Shown: positions 19,155 to 29,300 of the stretch, piece by piece
Layout of the letters: the number at the start of each line of letters is the position of its first letter
Position numbering within the stretch: position 1 is the stretch's first letter
Assembly: GCA_964586155.1 (NCBI GenBank)
Contig: CAZPHC010000031.1
Location: 13,415-77,414 of the forward strand
Origin: SXNM01 sp964586155
GTDB lineage: Bacteria; Myxococcota_A; UBA9042
Reading direction: 5' to 3'
DNA length: 64,000 nucleotides
The notes under the pieces: generated by a model
Database searches by the model: none
What the model was told of the DNA's origin: nothing
The model's input: only the letters and a program-made list of their open reading frames with translations
Made by a program: the position numbers and the translations under genes

Positions 19155-20320
19155 GGGCGCACCCCCGACGTCAGCCACAGCACGAGCCGAAACGCGCTCC
19201 ATGACCCGCATTCGCCTTCGTCTTCGAGGCCTGCCGTCGCGTCTGCATCGTAGTAGCCGAAGCGATCGCTCGACACGATCTCGAGCTCGAGCGCGCGTGC
19301 GCCGCGCTGCCACTCGAACTGCACGGTGCCATGGGTCGTCGGGGCGACGAAGGGTGCCGGCAGTGCCTGGCCGTTGCGTTCCAGGACACGAGCGGCGCGT
19401 ACCGCGAAGGTCTCGGCGGCCTCGAGGACGCGACGGTCAATCGGCGGGGCGCCATAGCTGTCCCAGCCTTGCTGCAGCGCGGCCAAGGTGTCCAGCCGTG
19501 CGCGGATCGCGGCGAGTGTGGTGCGGTCAGGCGCCGCCTCGCTCAGCCACTCGATGCCGTCCTGTTCGTCTTCAGAGGCCACCCTCAGCGTCGTGACGGT
19601 GTCGATGGAACGCGCTTTCGGATCGCCAGGCCAACCCACGGCGACGACGCGCTGCCATCGCAGCGGATCGTCGACTTTGGCCCACATTTCTTCGTTGGCC
19701 ATCACCTTCGTCCGGCCGCGTGCAGTCACAACTTCGAAGCTTCGCTGGGTGACGTCCATCGCGACCACGTTGCCGCATACTGCGACCTGTTGCAGCGGTT
19801 GGTAGGGCTCCTTTCGCTGCAGGCGCCTGCGTCCTGCCTCGCTGAGGATGCACGAGGCGGCCGAACCGGCCGGATCGGTGATCTCCATGCGCACGCCGTT
19901 GGCCAACACGGTGCGCAGGCGTACGCCCAGCGTGTGCTTGATCTCTACAGGCACGCTGGCAGGCCATTGGTCGTTGGTTTGGAAGGCGACAAGGGCGCTG
20001 TGCAGCTGCTGCATCGCGACCTGGGCCGGTTGTTGGTGATTCGAGGGGACAGCAGTCGCTGCAGGCTCGAACTTCAATACTGTGCTGCCTTGCTCGATCT
20101 GCGTCAGCAGGACCTGACTCAGGTCCATGACCTCGCGCGTGGGCCGTACCTTCAGGTCGAGACCGAGTTCCCACTGCACCAGCGACTGCACGGACTCCTG
20201 CACGGCCCGCGCGATCGCGCCGAGGTCGGTCAGCGAGATCTGGCCCGACGGCAGGTCATGTTTGTGCAGCTTGATCTCCAACGCTCGCTCCGATGCTTCG
20301 AGGTGTCTGGTCCGCTCCAC
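19151..20320 (-). CDS. Unknown 389-residue protein (island operon, first gene)
   Basis: No recognised family. The N-terminal ~100 residues (IKLHKHDLPSGQISLTDLGA, SLVQWELGLDL) look like a mixed alpha/beta domain. The middle region carries short strand motifs (KVMANEEMW). The C-terminus contains QQGWDSYGAPPIDRR, a short motif seen in other uncharacterised proteins of mobile regions. No signal peptide. It opens an operon of three genes with a 4-nt overlap to the next. The codon usage is less GC-extreme than that of chromosomal neighbours, consistent with an acquired unit. Confidence 0.55.
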   Translation of the reverse strand: MERTRHLEASERALEIKLHKHDLPSGQISLTDLGAIARAVQESVQSLVQWELGLDLKVRPTREVMDLSQVLLTQIEQGSTVLKFEPAATAVPSNHQQPAQVAMQQLHSALVAFQTNDQWPASVPVEIKHTLGVRLRTVLANGVRMEITDPAGSAASCILSEAGRRRLQRKEPYQPLQQVAVCGNVVAMDVTQRSFEVVTARGRTKVMANEEMWAKVDDPLRWQRVVAVGWPGDPKARSIDTVTTLRVASEDEQDGIEWLSEAAPDRTTLAAIRARLDTLAALQQGWDSYGAPPIDRRVLEAAETFAVRAARVLERNGQALPAPFVAPTTHGTVQFEWQRGARALELEIVSSDRFGYYDADATAGLEDEGECGSWSAFRLVLWLTSGVRP

Positions 20321-20516
20321 TCAACCCGTTGACCGCAGGCGTTCTTCCTGGGGGCGTCAGCCTCGCCGGCCTGCAAGACAGCCTGCGTCGATGTGTCTCG
20401 TCCGTCCAGTGACCTCGGCAGTGGCGCTCACGTCGCAGTCGGTGTCGGCGCCGTCGAGCTGGCCGCGGCGGCGTGCCGCCGGATCGACTGCCGCCGACTC
20501 GTGCCCGCCACCCAGT

Positions 20517-21734
20517 TCACGCCCTCGCCCGCCGCAATGCCCCGACGAACGCCCCACACGTCGCAAACCGGTCGCGAGGCGAGAGCGACAGCGCCTTCTG
20601 GACCACGGCCCGCTGCGCCGTGCTCAGTATGCCCGCCGCGTCTGCGAGCGAGACCCCGCCGTCGGGCGCGCCGACCAGCGCCGCGAGCCCGACCGCCGCG
20701 AGGCTGTATTGGTCGGAACCCTTGCGCGCCGGCTGACCAACCAACAGCTCGGGTGCGACGAATCCGCGATGAAAGCCCACCGCCGTCGTCGCCACCTCGG
20801 TCGTCGCGCCGACGGTGTTGACGCCCGTCATCATGTCGGCCGTCGTGCCGAAGTCGAGCAGGCGGACGTGCCCACGGCCATTGCGGGCGATGTTGCCGGT
20901 GTTGACGTCGTGGTGGATGACCTTCTGCCCATGGGCGTAGTCGAGCGCCTTGGCGATCGGGTCGAGCCAGCTGAGGAGCTCGACGAACGAGAGCGCGCCG
21001 GCGGCGACGCGCGCCCGGAGCGTCTCGCCGCAATCGGCGACCACCAACCACGGTGAAGCGCCAGCGTCGGCGTCGAGCAACTCGACGATGTGCGCGTGCT
21101 GCAACTTGCGAAGCTGTCGGATCTCGCGCCTCAGCGCGTCCTCGCGGCCCGGTCTGGCGCGCTTGACCCACGCCTTGCGCTGCTTCGGACCCACGGCCGG
21201 CCACGCTTCGCCGAAGCCCCCGACGATCGGCTCACCCCGCAGGCACCACTCGCCCGCCACAACGACCGACGGGGCCCAGATCGCCGGCTGCGCGGCCCGC
21301 GCGACGCTACGCTTGGGGACCTTGGAGTCGGTTTGTGTCGGCTGCTGCGCTGCCGGCTTCGGCGCCGATGAGGTCGGGACGAGACCCGCCAGCGCGTTGC
21401 TGATCCGCGTATTGCCGTGCGCAGCCCCGAGCGCCTGCCGCACCTTGGCAGTGGTCGTACCGACAATGCCCGCGAGGTCGGCGGCGAGGTCGTAACGTCG
21501 CGCGTCTGCAACCGAGAGCGCGAGGTCGTCGAGGTCAACGGGCCAGCTGGCGCCGAGCGCAGCTTCGACCCGCGTGCCCGCGGGCGCGGCGCTGAGGTGG
21601 CGGCGGACGGTGGCGTGGGTGATGGGAAGCAGCGCCACGAGGCGCGCCATGGCGTCGCGACCCGCGGCCGTGCGGTCGAACCAGTCGGCGCGCCAGTTTG
21701 CGAGGCGGGCCGGGGGCTTGGTCGGTGGGGGCAT
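20517..21734 (-). CDS. Serine/threonine protein kinase with N-terminal helical extension
   Basis: 405 residues. The first ~160 are helical plus a Pro/Lys linker; the kinase domain follows. Visible are VKRARPG (candidate ATP-anchoring Lys), KVIHHDVNTGN near residue 270-280 (catalytic loop, with HHD in place of HRD) and LLDFGTTA near 293 (DFG). An APE-like VAPELLVGQ and YSLAAVGLAALV complete the C-lobe. It is therefore probably active. Start 21734 was chosen for GGAGG 8 nt upstream. A truncated ThiF-like sequence lies 42 nt upstream on the same strand, suggesting a former ThiF-kinase operon. Confidence 0.8.
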   Translation of the reverse strand: MPPPTKPPARLANWRADWFDRTAAGRDAMARLVALLPITHATVRRHLSAAPAGTRVEAALGASWPVDLDDLALSVADARRYDLAADLAGIVGTTTAKVRQALGAAHGNTRISNALAGLVPTSSAPKPAAQQPTQTDSKVPKRSVARAAQPAIWAPSVVVAGEWCLRGEPIVGGFGEAWPAVGPKQRKAWVKRARPGREDALRREIRQLRKLQHAHIVELLDADAGASPWLVVADCGETLRARVAAGALSFVELLSWLDPIAKALDYAHGQKVIHHDVNTGNIARNGRGHVRLLDFGTTADMMTGVNTVGATTEVATTAVGFHRGFVAPELLVGQPARKGSDQYSLAAVGLAALVGAPDGGVSLADAAGILSTAQRAVVQKALSLSPRDRFATCGAFVGALRRARA

Positions 21735-21776
21735 GGGTGCGTCCTCCAATCGGTTGGCTGCGTCGTCGCCGTTCAC

Positions 21777-21998
21777 TCAGGTTTCGACGCCACAGACCCG
21801 GCAGTTGCGCGGTCCGCGCAGGCCGGTGCGACGTACTGTGCCGTCAGTGAAGCTGAAGGCCAATCGGTTGGGTGGCGTGGTGGCACCGGCGAAGGCGGTC
21901 AACAGGCGGAGGAGTTCGATCATCGCGGCGCCGGCGAGCATGGTGTTCACGGCGATGACGCTGGGGCTGGCGCAGTTGGTCGTGATCGTCATGGGGCG
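21777..21998 (-). pseudogene. C-terminal remnant of a ThiF/E1-like protein
   Basis: The frame translates to SPSVIAVNTMLAGAAMIELL, then a strand with PPNRLAFSFTDG, and ends CRVCGVET. This matches the end of a ThiF/MoeB E1-like protein: helix after the crossover loop, final strands and a CxxC zinc knuckle. The in-frame codon just upstream is a TAG stop and no adenylation domain remains, so the gene has lost its N-terminal ~80%. It sits directly upstream of the kinase gene. Confidence 0.6.
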
Positions 21999-22143
21999 CT
22001 ACACACGAGGAGCGACAAGCGCCAGAAGCCAACATCGGATGGCGCTTGCGAAACCGTGGTGCTAGAAGCTGGTGTGGCGGTCGGACACGCGGACCGGCGG
22101 CCCTTGCGGCAGGCCACAACGACGATGGCCATGGAGTCCTCCG

Positions 22144-23151
22144 CTGACGACGAACACCTACAAAAACTTGCTGCTGCGGCTGTCCCGCGCGGGGTTCAAG
22201 AAGGACTTCGTCGAGCAGGCCATCTTGCCAGACTGGTGGGACGACGACTGCGCGACGGACCCTGGCGTACTCGCCGACCTCGAGGCGCGTGTCGCGCGGT
22301 TCCTAGGGCTTCCGGTTGCCAGAGCCGCGAATCCCACCGCGACGTTGGCAGCACCGGCGTACCCGCAGGCGCAACTCAGGCGGGTGCGCGATGTGTCGCG
22401 CGATCGGTTGGGACCCGCGATGCACGCGGCGATCCGGATCGCAGCTGCTGTCGTGCGATCGATGCGCGATCCCGCTCGCGCTCCATCCGTCCCTCCACAG
22501 GACGCACTGGTGTGGCGTGGCGCCATTCGGCGTACGCCTTCGGCCGTCACGCTGGTCGACCTCGCGGCAGATCTCTGGGCGCGTGGAATCCCCGTTGTGG
22601 CGGTCGACGTGCTACCTGCACCCAGCTTTCAAGGGATGGCCTGTGTCGTGGAGGGTCGGCCCGTCGTGCTGATCACGCACAAGTACGACGAACCCGGTCG
22701 GCTGGTGTTCTTGATTGCTCATGAGGTCGGCCACATTGCCGCTGGTGATTGTGGCCCGGACAGACCCGTCGTGGATGGCGAGGAGGATGCGGGCGACGAC
22801 GACACCATCGAGGCTCGTGCCGATCGGTACGCGACGCGCGTCGCCGTTGGGAGTGACGCGACACCCGCGATTGATGCCCGAAACTTCCGGGAACTCGCCA
22901 ACGAGGCGGCGCGGGTCGAGCGCGACACTGGCGCGGATGCCGGCGCCGTGATCTTCGCTTGGGCTCGTCGTACGGGCGACTATGGCAGCGCGACGATGGC
23001 GGTGAAGGCGCTCTACCGGGCATCGGGAGGCCGGCGGCAGCTTCGCGGACTCTTCGACCAATACGTCGACCTCGATGTGGCGACCGACAGCGATCGCGCG
23101 CTTCTTCGTTGTGTCTATGGGGACCCGGCCCGCGATGAAGCTGCTCGTTGA
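22144..23151 (+). CDS. ImmA/IrrE-family metallopeptidase with N-terminal HTH-like region
   Basis: About 335 residues. The zinc site is HEVGHIAAGD (His193, Glu194, His197), the hallmark of ImmA/IrrE peptidases, which cleave phage repressors or stress regulators. The N-terminus (TYKNLLLRLSRAGFKKDFV, then ILPDWWDDD) resembles the helical region that precedes such domains in mobile-element proteins. The natural start seems to be CTG at 22144: GGAG lies 7 nt upstream and the family normally begins here. No ATG in frame fits. Its probable downstream partner, a PIN-like gene, overlaps its end but is broken. Confidence 0.75.
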   Translation: MTTNTYKNLLLRLSRAGFKKDFVEQAILPDWWDDDCATDPGVLADLEARVARFLGLPVARAANPTATLAAPAYPQAQLRRVRDVSRDRLGPAMHAAIRIAAAVVRSMRDPARAPSVPPQDALVWRGAIRRTPSAVTLVDLAADLWARGIPVVAVDVLPAPSFQGMACVVEGRPVVLITHKYDEPGRLVFLIAHEVGHIAAGDCGPDRPVVDGEEDAGDDDTIEARADRYATRVAVGSDATPAIDARNFRELANEAARVERDTGADAGAVIFAWARRTGDYGSATMAVKALYRASGGRRQLRGLFDQYVDLDVATDSDRALLRCVYGDPARDEAAR

Positions 23152-23290
23152 CACGGATGCTTTCTGCAAGCTCGAAGCGGCACACCTGATGTCGGCCGCA
23201 GCGAACCATCGCAAGCAAGCGATACGCTACCCACTCGGTTGTCGCTAGGGGACTTGGGACATGCAGAAATCTACTTGCACGACGATCATG
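23135..23290 (+). pseudogene. Broken PIN-like partner gene of the ImmA peptidase
   Basis: An ATG at 23135, inside the end of the ImmA gene, starts MKLLVDTDAFCKLEAAHLM, a typical PIN-like N-terminus with the first metal-binding Asp. The frame stops after 37 codons at 23246. Immediately after, in the +1 frame, GDLGHAEIYLHDD appears, resembling the 'GDxGEAE' segment expected much later in such proteins. An internal deletion plus frameshift best explains this. Confidence 0.5.
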
Positions 23291-23374
23291 ATTCGGTAGC
23301 GTGCGCTCGCGAGGCAAAGGAATCAAATGGCTTCCGCGGGACGAGCCGCCGGGCGTGAGCAACCACGTCGAGCC

Positions 23375-26300
23375 CTACGTTTTGCCCGCTCCCACTGGAA
23401 GGACTTCAACGAGTTCAGCGATGACGTTCAGCGTCACTTCATCCAGATCGCTCAAGTGGATGGGGCCGAACCGGGCGTCATCTGTGTCTGGCCGAAGCGT
23501 CGCGCTGCGCAAGCGCCCGCCCAGCTCGGAAGGATCACGAGTCTCGGCGGCGTAGACCTTGACGGTATATCGCCCACCATGCTCCGGGTCGTCGATATCA
23601 CGGTGTTCGGCGAGGACGACGCGACCGAGCAGCGAGCCCATCGGTCTCGAACGCCACAAGCACCAGGTGCCGTTGGGTATGCGTCGGTTCATCGATTCGC
23701 CGATGACCTGCGCGATGAACATCCCGTTGCCAACGGACTCACGTCCAGGCCACTCGGCCCACTGCCACTCGCGCGGGTCTGCGTCTTGGCTCGAGCTGAA
23801 TGCACCGGCAGCGATCTGCAGTGGCACGATAGGCACATGAGGTGCGTACGGGCGCACATCTGGCACATCAACGATGCGCAAGGAGGGACTGGGGCCGCGC
23901 GTGGCACGCCTGGTCGCTCGACCTCCGGGCAACAGGGTGAAACGTTGGGACTTTCCTACGGCGGTTCGATGGTCTCCCGACGTTGGCGAGATGTACCCCG
24001 CCAGCTGGCCGTCAGTGCGAACCCACGACAGATCCGCCTTCAATGCTTTGTGCTTGTCCTTGCCGACAACGTACTTGGCGATCCGTGAGATCGCCGCGAC
24101 CACTGCGTGCTCGTCGTCGAGTTCAAACGAAGCGACGACTACGACCTCGTAACGCAGCTCGAGAAGACGCGCGCGAATTGCCGCGTCTTTCGCCTGTTGC
24201 TCCGCGTTGCCGTGGATGTGGCCGGCCATGCCATCGAGGTAGATGCACACCCCTGGATCATCGTCGTCCGAACCCGGATAGAAGAAGTCGGGAATCGTCG
24301 AGCCGAAGCCAGCCCCGAGCTGCATCGGATGCTGGCAGACGGGGCTCGGCAGCCCGGCCTGCGCCAGCAATTGCTTGAAACGCCCCTCAATGTGGGTCTG
24401 CGGCACGCCGGTCGTCGACGCGGTCGCGGCGAGGTGCTCCGGAATCGAATGCAGCCAGGTCGGTTCGGCGCTCGTGGCAGAGAGCTTCTCGACCGCAAGC
24501 TTGCGGTCGAGCGACTCGTGGTAGTAGCGGTTGCGAAAGGTCTGCATGCAGTCGATGCACGATGTCTCGCAGCCACCGGGACATGCTTCGAGAACCGGAA
24601 CGATCGCGTCTCGCACCTCGACCCAGCGCTCCAAGAGCTGCTGCAGCAAGCCCGATCCGCCCGGCATTGGGTCGTAGAGTAGGATGTCCGACCCTGAGCC
24701 GTCGGCGTGGCCGAGGACCAGCAGCTGGAGGTCCTCGACCTCCATGTCGAGCACGCGGGCAGCACCCATGCGCATCGCCTCGGCGACGCTGATGCCGACG
24801 CGTGCGTCCGCGACGTCGTGCAGGCTGAGGGCGTCGACCTCGACGTCGGCGTAGAAACCAGTCGGCTCGACTTGATGCTTGCAGCGCTCCAGGTGGCTGG
24901 CGTCGAACTTCTTGCGCGCCGCGCCACTGGCGAAAGGCGACAACGACTGGCCGCACGCCAGACAGAGCGGGAAGCCGAGCTTGCCCTGCTCGGTCTCGCG
25001 CCGCGGCCCGACGTTGACCAGCCGAAGCGAGATGCCGCGCCGGAAGCGGATGTCGAACCCCGCCCAATGCCAGCGATCGCCACCGCGGTGGTAGCCGCGG
25101 TCGGTCCCGTAGATGGACGACGGCATCTGGAAGCGGAACTCCTCGTCATCCGAGATCTGCGACTGAGACGGCAGCGTGACGTCGCACACAGGGATCACGC
25201 GCAGCTCGGAGCTTTGGCCGTGACCGAGCTTGGCGACGCCGACGTCCTTGCCAGCCTCGATGACGACCTGGACGTCGGGCAGTACGCGGTAGCGCAACGC
25301 CGCGTCGGCGCGGAGCTGGAAGCGCCGCGGGATGAAGCGCAGGCCGTTGGCGTAGATCGCGTTGCCAGGGACGTACTCGCGCAACGCCAAAGTCGGCGGG
25401 CGCGGCAGGTCGAAGTCGTCGAGGTCCCACGTAAAGCGCGGCGGCTCGGCTTGGCCGAGGATGCTGCCGGACTCGAGGCCGTAGCCCGGCAAGAAGCCCT
25501 CGCGGGCGAGCGCACCCATGGTCTCGGCGTCGTCGGGGCCGCCCTGGGCGCCGCCGCGGCCGCGTTTGGTCGATCCCTTGAAGCGCGCGACGACGCGGCG
25601 ACAGCGACGCTCATGGGCTTGGTCTTCGGGGTCGAGGTCGCCCTGGCGTTGTGTGAGATCGGCGAGTTTCCGAAGCTCGCTCAAAGCCCAATCGAGCCGT
25701 CGTTTGAAGCGCTGGATCACGTCTTGGAGCGAATCTGCGACACCGTCGACGACGCGGGCCAAGACCTCCGGGGTCACGCTGTCCGCGTCCTCAGCGGGCC
25801 AGGTGGCCGTGAAGGCCTTCGCGACGGCGTACACGACGGCTTCGCGGTGGGTGCCGATCAGCGCGGCAAGCTCGGCGGCATCATAGGCTTGCGGCCGAAC
25901 GTGGCCGCTACCATCGAAGAGATAGCCGGCGAGCGTCGGCGGAAACGCACGGCGCATCACGTCCTGGATCTCCGCCGCGACCGCAGCGTCGGCCGCCCGA
26001 GCGACGCCAAGCAGCGTCGTCAGGACCGTCGCGTGGACGTGCTTGCGGATCATCACCGCGTTGCCGAGGTTGAAGCGCGGCGGCTCGACGCGGCCCGCGA
26101 GCAGCTTCTCCGGTGCGCGAAAGTAGGCCTGATCGAACCCGGTCGCTTGGGCGTAGGTGATATCGACCGCCATCCGGTGGCGTCGCCCGGCGCGACCGGC
26201 GCGCTGCCAATAGTTGGCGGCCGTGGGCGGCACATTGCGCATCAGGATGGCGTCGAGCGAGCCGATGTCGACGCCGAGCTCCAGCGTCGGCGTGCACACC

Positions 26301-29300
26301 AGGGTGTTGAGGGTCTCGCCGTCGCCCTTGAACCTGTTCTCCGCGCGCTCGCGGCGCTCGTGGGGCACCTGGGCCGAGTGCTCCTCGACCCGGATCATCG
26401 GATAGCTGCCGTCTAGGACACGGAGGTCGAAGTCGTCGTCGGACACGGTCTCTGCGACCAGCGCACCGCCGCACCGCCACGCCATGCAACGAGCCGTGGG
26501 GCCTTGCCGGATGGTCGTGCGTCGGCATTTCTGGCAACGGAATCGACCGACATGGCCGACAAGCGTCATCGCGGCGCTGTCGAGTTGCAAAACGTTGCCG
26601 CCGCCGCGGAGCGGTCGCTTCCAGCCGTAGAGCGTGGTTGGCGCGAGGACCTTGAGCGCGACGAGGACGTCCCAGAGCTCGGTGAGGAAGCCCTCGATGT
26701 CATCCTCAGCGACCCCCCACGCGGCGACCGCCATGCTGACCTGGGTTGCCCGGCTTCCTAGCCACTGGGTTGCACGTACGGGCAAGTCATGTGCGTCGCG
26801 GCGCAGCTTGACGCCGCGCGGGCCACCGGCAAACGGCGCGACATAGCCACGCTGGATCTCGTTGTCGCCATCATTCCAGTGGGTCTCGAAGAGCTTGGTG
26901 GGATCGCGAACGAGGCGGCTGCGCCGCATGTGGTCGAGCAATGCCTTGATCCCTTCGCACAGCGCCTCTGGCGCAACGTCGAGGACTGGGGCCCAGCGCT
27001 GAATGAATGCCAGCGTTGGGTCGACGCCGCGATAGTCGACACGCAGCCGGCCCCAGGCCTCGAGGCCGAGGCGTTGCTTGGTGCCGACGGCGAGCTCGCG
27101 CAGCACTTGGATGCGCAGGTAGTACTCGACTTCCTTGGTGTGTTTCTCGGGGCTTTCGTCCTTCGAGGCAACTTGCCAGACCTCCGTCAGCAGGCCCCGC
27201 GAGAGGGATTCGTCTGCGTTGACGACGTCGCAGATCCGATGGACGAGGTCGCCGATGGCGACTGGCGCCCCAGAGAGCTGATCCGCGATGAGGGCGCGTA
27301 GGCGAAAGCGCCGGGCGTGGTCGCGCATCCAGCCCGCTTGGAAGGCGGCGTCCTGGCGGTTGTCTGCGAACACCAACAGGCGCTTGCGCTCCGAGAGCTT
27401 GAGGATCGACTGGGCCAGGACGTGTACGTCGGAGACCGAGACAGCTCGCACCGGGCGCGCCGGTTCGCGATAGCGACCGCCGCCGGGTCGCCGGCCAATC
27501 GCCTGGCAGGCGACGCAGGCGTGGAGCTGGCCCGGCAGCTCTTGCTTGGTGCGGACGGCCTGGAGTGGCACGAGTGCGTGCTGCACATTGCATTCGGCGC
27601 AGCTGTCGGCCGCGGAGTCCTGCAGCGAGCCGCAATGGCTGCAGGCGAACACGGGTACCAAGCGCCGGTGTTGGAAATCGTGGCCCCGGGGAAGCTGCGG
27701 ATTGGCGCCGTCTGGCTCTCGTGGCCCGGCATCGTCCATCGTGGCCGCGGACGGGAGGTCGTCGCCGTGACTCGGGTCGTCCTCGCCTGTGGCCTCGATG
27801 ACCGCATCGATCACCGCGTCGTCTTCGTCCGACGACACCACGAGGCGGTCGACCAGCATCACTCGCGTGCCACCGTGGGGGCCGGGAAGGTGCGGCCAGA
27901 CGCACGCGTCATCGACCTTGTTGCCGCCGCTCGGACCGCCCTTCGCGCCATGCTCGGCATGGAAGTCTTGGACCCAGGCCTCGTGGTAGTGCTGACCGCA
28001 GGTGGTGCAGGTGTGCAGGGCGAAGCGCGAGTAGCGGTCTTTCAACGCCAGCTCGGCGTCCTCGCCGGCGAGCCAGAGGCGTGGCGCTCCGTCGGGCCCG
28101 GAGAAGGTCACGACTGCGCCGCCGACGCCGCGGACGAAAGTGTGGACGATCGGACGCAGCACCGGGTCGTGTCCGTCGCGGGCAGTGGCGGCGCCGAGCG
28201 CGAGCCAGCAGAGGATCTCGGCTTGGGGGACCTCTCGGGCGACGGCCATCGAGAGCTTCGCTTCGAGGTCCTGGAGCGACAACGGCCGATGCAGCAGCGC
28301 GGCCAGTTGGTAGACCAACTCGTTGCTCGCGAGTTGGCTCGCCAGCGCGTCCTGCCAGTCGACCTGCGGCAGACGCGCGCCGCCAAGCTCGGTCAAGGGG
28401 ATGGAGATAGCATCTGCGACCTCCCCGTCCGGGGCGTCCACCGCGCGCAGCAACGCCGAGAGCACCGCGGCAGGATCCGACGGCGGGCCGGCGGGTTTGC
28501 CGCGCTTCTCGTTCCACGGCAGCTCGTCGTGGGCTTCGCGCACCACCGTGACGCGCTCGCCGGAGACGCCGAAGAACCGCCGCGCAAACGCGATCGCCGC
28601 GCCGTCGCCGCCGCGCGGATCGGCCATCGTCGCCGAGGTTGCGACGTGGCGGACCTCGGCGGCGTCGCGGCCACAGAACGTACGCAGTCGGCGGATGAGC
28701 GTGGCAGTCTCAGCGCCCTGCGCGCCGCGGAAGGTGTGGGCTTCGTCGAAGACCAGGAACTCCAGCGGCGCGTCGGCGAAGATCTCGACGTCCTTGCCGC
28801 GCGTCAGGAGCAGCTCGAGCTGCTTGACGTTGGTCAGCAAGATCCGCGGGCGGCCGTTCTCGGAGCGCATGATCGCGCGGCTGCAGCGCTCTTCGGCGGG
28901 TCGCAGCGTGCGCACGTCGCCAGCTGCGCGCATCTGCTTGAGCTGCTCCTGGTAAGCCGAGTTGGTCGAGGGCGAAGCCATGCGCACGCCGGTGACGTCC
29001 GACTCGGTCTCGGGGGTCTTGCCGACGTACATGCCGAAGGGCACGCCGCGGCCCGCGAGCAGGCCACGGAGGCGCTCGAGCTGGTCTTCGGCCAGCGCGT
29101 TCATCGGGTAGACGAGCACCGCGACGACGCCGGGGGCGACGCCCTGCTGCTCGAGTTGCAGGCAACGGCTGATGATCGGGTAAAGGAAGGCCTCGGTCTT
29201 GCCGGAGCCCGTGCCGGTCGAGACCAGCGTCGTGTCGCCGGCGACGATCGCGCGGATCGCGCGCTCCTGGTGCGCGCGGAGCGTCTGGTGCGTCGCGACC

